11,455 nucleotides of DNA, taken from NCBI GenBank assembly GCA_023144715.1, contig JAGLFC010000019.1, positions 1 to 11,455 of the forward strand, given 5' to 3'. Below the pieces are notes generated by a model. That model worked only from the letters and a program-made list of their open reading frames with translations. It was not told the origin of the DNA and searched no databases. Within the stretch, counting starts at the first letter, position 1. Each line of letters opens with the position of its first letter. This DNA comes from Gammaproteobacteria bacterium. Its GTDB lineage: Bacteria; Pseudomonadota; Gammaproteobacteria; GRL18. Below are positions 7,482 to 11,455 of this stretch, piece after piece. The position numbers and the translations under genes were made by a program.

Positions 7482-8900
7482 ATGTCTGAAATAATAAATA
7501 AAAAAGAAAATACAACACAACAGGCTGAAAAACCTTGGAATGGTCGTTTTACTGAACCTACTGATGCTTTTGTTGAAGCATTTACCGCATCGGTTACCTT
7601 TGATCAACGCATGTATCAACAAGATATTACGGGTTCAATCGCTCATGCAAAAATGCTTACTCATATTGGCATACTAAATGAAGAGGAGTGTCAGCAGATA
7701 GTAGAGGGTTTGCATACCATAAAAAATACCATTGAAGCAGGGCAATTTAATTGGTCGATTAAATTAGAAGATGTTCACATGAATATCGAAGCAGCCTTAA
7801 CCGATTTAATTGGCATTACGGGTAAAAAACTTCATACAGGTCGCTCCCGAAATGATCAAGTGGCCACTGATATTCGTCTTTATCTTCGTGATGAAGTTGA
7901 TCTTATCGTGACTGAACTAAAACGCTTACAAACTGCATTAATTGATTTAGCAGAACAAGAAGCAGAGACCATTATGCCCGGTTTTACTCATTTACAAACT
8001 GCACAACCTGTGACTTTTGGTCATCATATCCTTGCTTGGTTTGAAAGTCTTGAACGTGATCATCAACGTTTTCTTGATTGCCGAAAAAGAATTAATGTGA
8101 TGCCTTTAGGAGCAGCGGCTTTAGCAGGTACAACCTACCCTATTGATCGTGAATTTACAGCACAATTATTAGGTTTTGAAAATATCTGTGAAAACTCTTT
8201 GGATGCGGTCAGTGATCGTGATTTTGCTATAGAACTCACGGCAAATGCCGCCTTATTAATGACCCATCTCTCACGTTTTTCAGAAGAACTTGTATTATGG
8301 GCATCCGCACAATTTAATTTTGTGGAATTAAGCGATAGTTTTTGTACAGGCTCATCTATCATGCCACAAAAGAAAAATCCTGATGTACCCGAATTGGTAC
8401 GCGGTAAAACAGGCAGAGTGAACGGTCATCTTATTAGTTTATTAACGCTCATGAAAGGACAGCCTCTCGCATATAATAAAGATAATCAAGAAGATAAAGA
8501 ACCATTATTTGATACTGTTGATACATTAAAAGGGAGTCTAAAAGTGTATGCTGATATGATGCAACATATTAAAGTCAATAAGCAAGTCATGCATGAAGCC
8601 GCTAGTCGAGGTTTTTCAACAGCCACTGATTTAGCCGATTATTTAGTCCGTGCGGGTGTACCTTTTCGTGATGCTCATGAAGTTGTCGGTAAAGCGGTGC
8701 GTTTAGGGATTGATACACAACGTGATCTTGCTGAATTATCTTTAGAAGAACTACAAGATTTTTCAAGTGACATTAAAGCAGATGTTTTTTCAGTCTTAAC
8801 CTTAGAAGGATCAGTAGCAGCACGCGATCATCTTGGTGGTACAGCTCCCAATCAAGTCCGATCAGCGGTTAAACGAGCAAGATTAAGAATTGCACATTAA
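7482..8900 (+). CDS. argH: Argininosuccinate lyase
   Basis: A 472-residue cytoplasmic enzyme of the fumarase/aspartase superfamily that splits argininosuccinate into arginine and fumarate, the last step of arginine synthesis. It has all three conserved regions: TGRSRNDQVATDIRL (119-133), PGFTHLQTAQPVTFGHH (166-182, with H170) and the signature loop GSSIMPQKKNPD (290-301), which carries the catalytic serine. The N-terminal WNGRF (19-23) is typical of the family, and length is normal (about 460-470). A polar N-terminal extension of some 17 residues precedes WNGRF. The gene lies 27 nt after ybeD with no visible terminator, so it may be transcribed with dacA-ybeD. A perfect inverted repeat overlaps its stop codon. 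Confidence 0.97.
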   Translation: MSEIINKKENTTQQAEKPWNGRFTEPTDAFVEAFTASVTFDQRMYQQDITGSIAHAKMLTHIGILNEEECQQIVEGLHTIKNTIEAGQFNWSIKLEDVHMNIEAALTDLIGITGKKLHTGRSRNDQVATDIRLYLRDEVDLIVTELKRLQTALIDLAEQEAETIMPGFTHLQTAQPVTFGHHILAWFESLERDHQRFLDCRKRINVMPLGAAALAGTTYPIDREFTAQLLGFENICENSLDAVSDRDFAIELTANAALLMTHLSRFSEELVLWASAQFNFVELSDSFCTGSSIMPQKKNPDVPELVRGKTGRVNGHLISLLTLMKGQPLAYNKDNQEDKEPLFDTVDTLKGSLKVYADMMQHIKVNKQVMHEAASRGFSTATDLADYLVRAGVPFRDAHEVVGKAVRLGIDTQRDLAELSLEELQDFSSDIKADVFSVLTLEGSVAARDHLGGTAPNQVRSAVKRARLRIAH

Positions 8901-8914
8901 GAACAATTCTTAAT
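8882..8914. terminator. Inverted repeat spanning the argH stop; possible terminator
   Basis: Arms ATTAAGAATTG (8882-8892) and CAATTCTTAAT (8904-8914) are perfect 11-bp complements around an 11-nt loop that contains the argH stop codon. The stem is A+T-rich and no clean T-run follows on either strand, so it is not a textbook intrinsic terminator. Its position between convergent genes suits transcript ending or 3'-end protection. Confidence 0.4.
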
Positions 8915-8924
8915 AAACAAACAT

Positions 8925-8950
8925 ATAATGCACAATTTAGTGCACATTAT
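8925..8950 (-). terminator. Imperfect hairpin just after the cyaY stop; possible terminator
   Basis: ATAATG (8925-8930) pairs with CATTAT (8945-8950) across a bulged CAC/GTG inner stem. Alternatively TGCAC (8929-8933) pairs with GTGCA (8940-8944) around the loop AATTTA. Read on the - strand it directly follows the cyaY stop codon and is followed by a T-rich stretch, so it is best read as the cyaY 3' end. Confidence 0.4.
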
Positions 8951-9277
8951 TTAATGTAGATTCAGTTGAATTCTTTCATTCGCTTGTTCTGTTAAACAAC
9001 GATTTAAAGCGTCTGAAAAAGTTTCATTACTGCGATCATCATACCAATCATTATCTTTATAATCAAAATGATAACCTCCTGACTTAGCGGCCAGCCATAA
9101 TTGTAAGGCAGCTGTTTGACGATTAATAATAATCTGTGACTTATTCACCATAAATATAGTTAATATGCCATCTGAAGATTCATAATCAATACCATTATCC
9201 AATTCCTCTAATTCATCTTCAATTTCGATGATTAGCTGTTCTATAATTTCTTTAAATTCACTTTCATTGATTGTCAT
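8951..9277 (-). CDS. cyaY: Bacterial frataxin CyaY, iron-sulfur cluster assembly regulator
   Basis: A 108-residue protein, the normal CyaY length. The first helix is rich in Glu/Asp (about 17-27, EIEDELEELD), forming the acidic ridge that binds iron and contacts IscS. The beta-sheet carries the signature IIINRQ (49-54), LQLWLAAKSGGYHFDY (59-73) and W78. Known CyaY binds ferrous and ferric iron and modulates IscS-IscU cluster assembly in the cytoplasm. It is monocistronic here, convergent with argH and divergent from the RDD gene. A weak GGG Shine-Dalgarno lies about 12 nt upstream. In several gammaproteobacteria cyaY is divergent from an lppL-lysA-dapF group, which is not present here. Confidence 0.95.
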   Translation of the reverse strand: MTINESEFKEIIEQLIIEIEDELEELDNGIDYESSDGILTIFMVNKSQIIINRQTAALQLWLAAKSGGYHFDYKDNDWYDDRSNETFSDALNRCLTEQANERIQLNLH

Positions 9278-9326
9278 ATTGAGTTATTACCCTTTAATTT
9301 ATTAGTTAATATTGGAGTATTTAATC

Positions 9327-9346
9327 ATAAAAACAAGGGTTTTTAT
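9327..9346. repeat. Perfect 8-bp inverted repeat with a 4-nt loop
   Basis: ATAAAAAC (9327-9334) and GTTTTTAT (9339-9346) are exact complements around AAGG. The repeat lies about 50 nt upstream of cyaY and could be an operator or a small hairpin in the cyaY leader. Its A/T composition makes chance occurrence plausible. Confidence 0.35.
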
Positions 9347-9427
9347 TGGTAAATACTGGGTATATTTTTATCACTATTTTTCAAAAAGTAAACCTAAAAT
9401 ATTTTTAAATCATTATAATTAAGAAAA

Positions 9428-9444
9428 AACTAATAATGTTAGTT
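9428..9444. repeat. 17-bp dyad upstream of the RDD gene; possible operator
   Basis: AACTAA (9428-9433) and TTAGTT (9439-9444) form a perfect dyad with a 5-nt centre. It sits some 70 nt before the RDD start, just upstream of the candidate -35. This is a suitable place for an activator or repressor site. No protein can be assigned to it from sequence. Confidence 0.3.
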
Positions 9445-9514
9445 ATTATCAAAATCAGATTTGTCTTTATTTTTGGGGTAAAATAGATATTTACTTAATT
9501 AAAGAAAAGCGAAT

Positions 9515-10093
9515 ATGACCTCATTAAAAGATCCTAAACAGAATAATACAACACTCCCAGCAGCAGGTTTTATGACATTACTGGGTTGTTGGTTATATGA
9601 TTTTATGCTACTTTGTGCTGTTTGGTTATTAGCAGGAATTGCCTATATTATTCCTGCACAAATGATTGCTCAAGTAGATTCCAGTGCAACTAATAACCTA
9701 TCCACCACAGAATTTACGGGTCCGTTATTTTATAGTTATTTATTTTTTGTCAGTTGGTTCTTTTTCGCTTGGTTTTGGACACATGGCGGACAAACTCTGG
9801 GGTTAAGAACTTGGTCTTTACGTTTACAAACAGAAGAAGGTCATATTCTAACGTGGTTACAAACCTTATTACGTTTTTTAATTGCTGGAACTCCTTGGCT
9901 GATAGCCTTATTTTTTTATGATCAAATCACCACCAAAAAATTATTACCTTCTCCTTATCAATACAGTGTTTTTATTATTGGTTTTAGTGGCTTATTTTGG
10001 ATCTTAATTGATCAACAAAAACGTAGTTTATATGATATATTTTCTCGTACCAGAATTGTTAAATTACCTAAAAATAGGAAGTCCATTCATTGA
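9515..10093 (+). CDS. RDD-family integral membrane protein
   Basis: A 192-residue membrane protein with about four hydrophobic segments (about 22-50, 70-89, 118-136 and 149-166). Family features are WLYDF (26-30) with the first conserved Asp D29, GGQTLGLRTWSLRLQTEEGH (91-110), TLLRF (117-121) and the closing SLYDIFSRTRIV (171-182) with D174. The Arg of the R-D-D pattern, usually in or just before the first helix, is not seen: the stretch before D29 reads GFMTLLGCWLY, with no basic residue after K8. The function of most RDD proteins is unknown, and some members have been linked to ion transport. It overlaps the next gene by 4 nt, so the two are co-translated. The Shine-Dalgarno before ATG 9515 is weak. 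Confidence 0.85.
   Translation: MTSLKDPKQNNTTLPAAGFMTLLGCWLYDFMLLCAVWLLAGIAYIIPAQMIAQVDSSATNNLSTTEFTGPLFYSYLFFVSWFFFAWFWTHGGQTLGLRTWSLRLQTEEGHILTWLQTLLRFLIAGTPWLIALFFYDQITTKKLLPSPYQYSVFIIGFSGLFWILIDQQKRSLYDIFSRTRIVKLPKNRKSIH
10076..10081 (+). promoter_or_regulatory. Ribosome binding site for the TTG-initiated regulator
   Basis: AGGAAG, inside the 3' end of the RDD gene, lies 8 nt before TTG 10090. This supports the non-ATG start. The next in-frame ATG (10141) would remove the first strand and acidic residues of the receiver domain. Confidence 0.75.
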
Positions 10094-11436
10094 AACAAAA
10101 ATTACTCATTATTGATGATGAACCCAAAGCTGGACATCTTATGGCACGCTATTTGAGTGATAGTTATCAGTGTCAAGTTTTTCTTGATCCTGTTGAGGCA
10201 GTCAATTATTTTTTACAAGAAAAAATCGATCTTGTTATTACTGATATGCAAATGCCAAAACTGAATGGTGCTGAAGTATTAGCAAAAATACGAGAAGTCA
10301 ATGCTCATATCCCTGTTATTATTATCACTGCGTATTCTAATATTGATAATGCTATTGAAGCATTACGCTTAGGGGCTACAGATTTTATTAAAAAACCATT
10401 TGATATTGAAGAGTTAAAAGTTATTATTGATAAAACTTTAAATGTCTCCTTACTTAAAGCTGAAAATTTACATTTAAAACACTGCTTAAAAGAACAACAA
10501 GATCAGGATGATCGTTATCGATTAATTGGTAATAGTGATGCCATGCAAAAAGTCTATGATATTATTAATAAAATTTCTGATATACGTTGTAATGTTATTA
10601 TTGAAGGAGAAACAGGTACGGGTAAAGAACTCGTTGCAAGAGCCATTCACTTTCAAAGTCAATCCGCTCATAAACCTTTTATTGTGATTGATTGCGGTGC
10701 ATTAACGGATAGTTTATTGCAAAGTGAATTATTTGGTCATGAAAAAGGAGCTTTTACTGGAGCCAATAAACAAAAAAAAGGTTTACTTGAAACAGCTTCG
10801 GGTGGCACATTATTTCTTGATGAAATTTGTAATATTTCTGATAATATGCAGACAAAATTATTACGAGTCGTACAAGAACAACAGATTACTCGTGTTGGAG
10901 GCATAGAAGTCATTAATATTGATGTACGATTTGTAGTGGCTACCAATCAACCAATGGATAAAATGGTATACGATGGTCGCTTTAGAGCCGATTTATATCA
11001 TCGTTTAAATGTTATTAATATACAAGTTCCTCCTTTATCAGCACGTTTAGATGATATTCCTTTGCTCACCAAGGTAATGATTAAACGTTTTTCTGATAAA
11101 TATAAACGTAATATTAGTGATTTTGATCAAGCATCTAAACAATTACTTAACCATTATCATTGGTCTGGTAATGTCCGTGAATTGAGCAATATTATTGAAC
11201 GCACAGTGGCTTTATCAGATAACCATATACTACACCTAGATGAAATTCCTACTTCAATTACAACGTTTGAAAAAGATCAAAGTCATACTATAGATTATGA
11301 TCAACCAACACTTTCTAAACTTGAACAACGTTATATAATAAAATTATTAGAACAAAATAAGGGTAATAAAGAAAAAACAGCGTCTATTTTAGGTATAAAT
11401 AAATCAACACTTTGGCGAAAACTAAAAGAATATTAA
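10090..11436 (+). CDS. Sigma-54-dependent response regulator, NtrC/AtoC type
   Basis: A complete 448-residue transcription activator with three domains. The receiver (about 3-118) has acidic pocket D9-D10, phosphoacceptor D52 in VITDMQMP, T80 and K102 in IKKPF. The AAA+ sigma-54 activation domain (about 143-375) has Walker A GETGTGKE (173-180), the sigma-54-contacting loop GAFTGA (220-225), Walker B GTLFLDEI (239-246), GRFRADLYHRL (296-306) and sensor-2 region GNVREL (360-365). A Fis-type helix-turn-helix lies at about 409-448 (KEKTASILGINKSTLWRKL). It should drive sigma-54 promoters when phosphorylated by a histidine kinase. It starts at TTG, overlapping the RDD stop as TTGA. Target genes and signal cannot be told. 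The 19 nt after the stop contain GGAAAGGG, perhaps a ribosome site for a gene beyond the window. Confidence 0.95.
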   Translation: MKQKLLIIDDEPKAGHLMARYLSDSYQCQVFLDPVEAVNYFLQEKIDLVITDMQMPKLNGAEVLAKIREVNAHIPVIIITAYSNIDNAIEALRLGATDFIKKPFDIEELKVIIDKTLNVSLLKAENLHLKHCLKEQQDQDDRYRLIGNSDAMQKVYDIINKISDIRCNVIIEGETGTGKELVARAIHFQSQSAHKPFIVIDCGALTDSLLQSELFGHEKGAFTGANKQKKGLLETASGGTLFLDEICNISDNMQTKLLRVVQEQQITRVGGIEVINIDVRFVVATNQPMDKMVYDGRFRADLYHRLNVINIQVPPLSARLDDIPLLTKVMIKRFSDKYKRNISDFDQASKQLLNHYHWSGNVRELSNIIERTVALSDNHILHLDEIPTSITTFEKDQSHTIDYDQPTLSKLEQRYIIKLLEQNKGNKEKTASILGINKSTLWRKLKEY

Positions 11437-11455
11437 AAGTACAATATGGAAAGGG

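Larger units (their letters stand above)
9278..9514. other. Divergent intergenic region between cyaY and the RDD gene
   Basis: 237 nt, extremely A+T-rich, with no credible gene. It should carry both divergent promoters. On the + strand TTGTCT (9461-9466) and TAGATA (9484-9489), 17 nt apart, are a weak candidate pair for the RDD gene. On the - strand a TTGTTT/AATATT pair 17 nt apart (about 9309-9337) is a weak candidate for cyaY. Dyads are present at 9327-9346 and 9428-9444. Two loosely similar stretches, AATATTGGAGTATTTAATCA (9308-9327) and one starting AATACTGGG (9352), could be degenerate operator copies. Confidence 0.5.

Noticed and set aside
9436..9486. Short + strand ORF (16 codons) upstream of the RDD gene as a leader peptide
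   Set aside because: It has no Shine-Dalgarno, ends within the candidate promoter and has a composition explained by A+T richness.
10803..10808. TGGCAC as a sigma-54 -24 element inside the regulator gene
   Set aside because: There is no -12 match at the required spacing. It codes for the GGT of the Walker B region.

Overview
The window reads as ordinary chromosome from a low-GC (roughly two-thirds A+T by eye) Gram-negative bacterium. It is most likely a gammaproteobacterium. The evidence is the mreC-mreD-mrdA-mrdB-mltB-rlpA-dacA-ybeD gene order, an outer-membrane-type RlpA lipoprotein with a SPOR domain, an MltB transglycosylase, and a bacterial frataxin (CyaY). Genus cannot be decided from this sequence. 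An A+T-rich free-living or symbiotic lineage is possible, but there are no pseudogenes and no gene decay.

Positions 1-5895 (+ strand) hold a very compact cell-elongation and wall cluster: the 3' part of mreC, then mreD, mrdA (PBP2), mrdB (rodA), mltB and rlpA. Adjacent genes overlap (mreC/mreD by 11 nt, mrdA/rodA by 8 nt) or lie 2-29 nt apart. MreC and MreD are the membrane scaffold of the Rod complex. RodA polymerises glycan strands and PBP2 cross-links them. MltB and RlpA cleave glycan, and DacA trims pentapeptides.

Positions 5896-7454 hold a short promoter-bearing gap with an extended -10, then dacA (PBP5-type carboxypeptidase) and a ybeD-like DUF493 gene. The lipB-lipA pair that often follows ybeD is absent. 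In its place is argH (7482-8900), the last step of arginine synthesis.

Positions 8898-9514 hold two inverted repeats between convergent argH and cyaY, then cyaY on the - strand, then a 237-bp divergent intergenic region with several A+T-rich dyads.

Positions 9515-11436 (+ strand) hold an RDD-family membrane protein whose stop codon overlaps (TTGA) the TTG start of a complete sigma-54-dependent NtrC-type response regulator. No partner histidine kinase is visible.

I found no mobile element, CRISPR array, tRNA, rRNA or obvious new system. The points that most merit a second look are the RDD/response-regulator pairing, the argH placement, a poly-G tract inside mrdA, and the dyads around cyaY.
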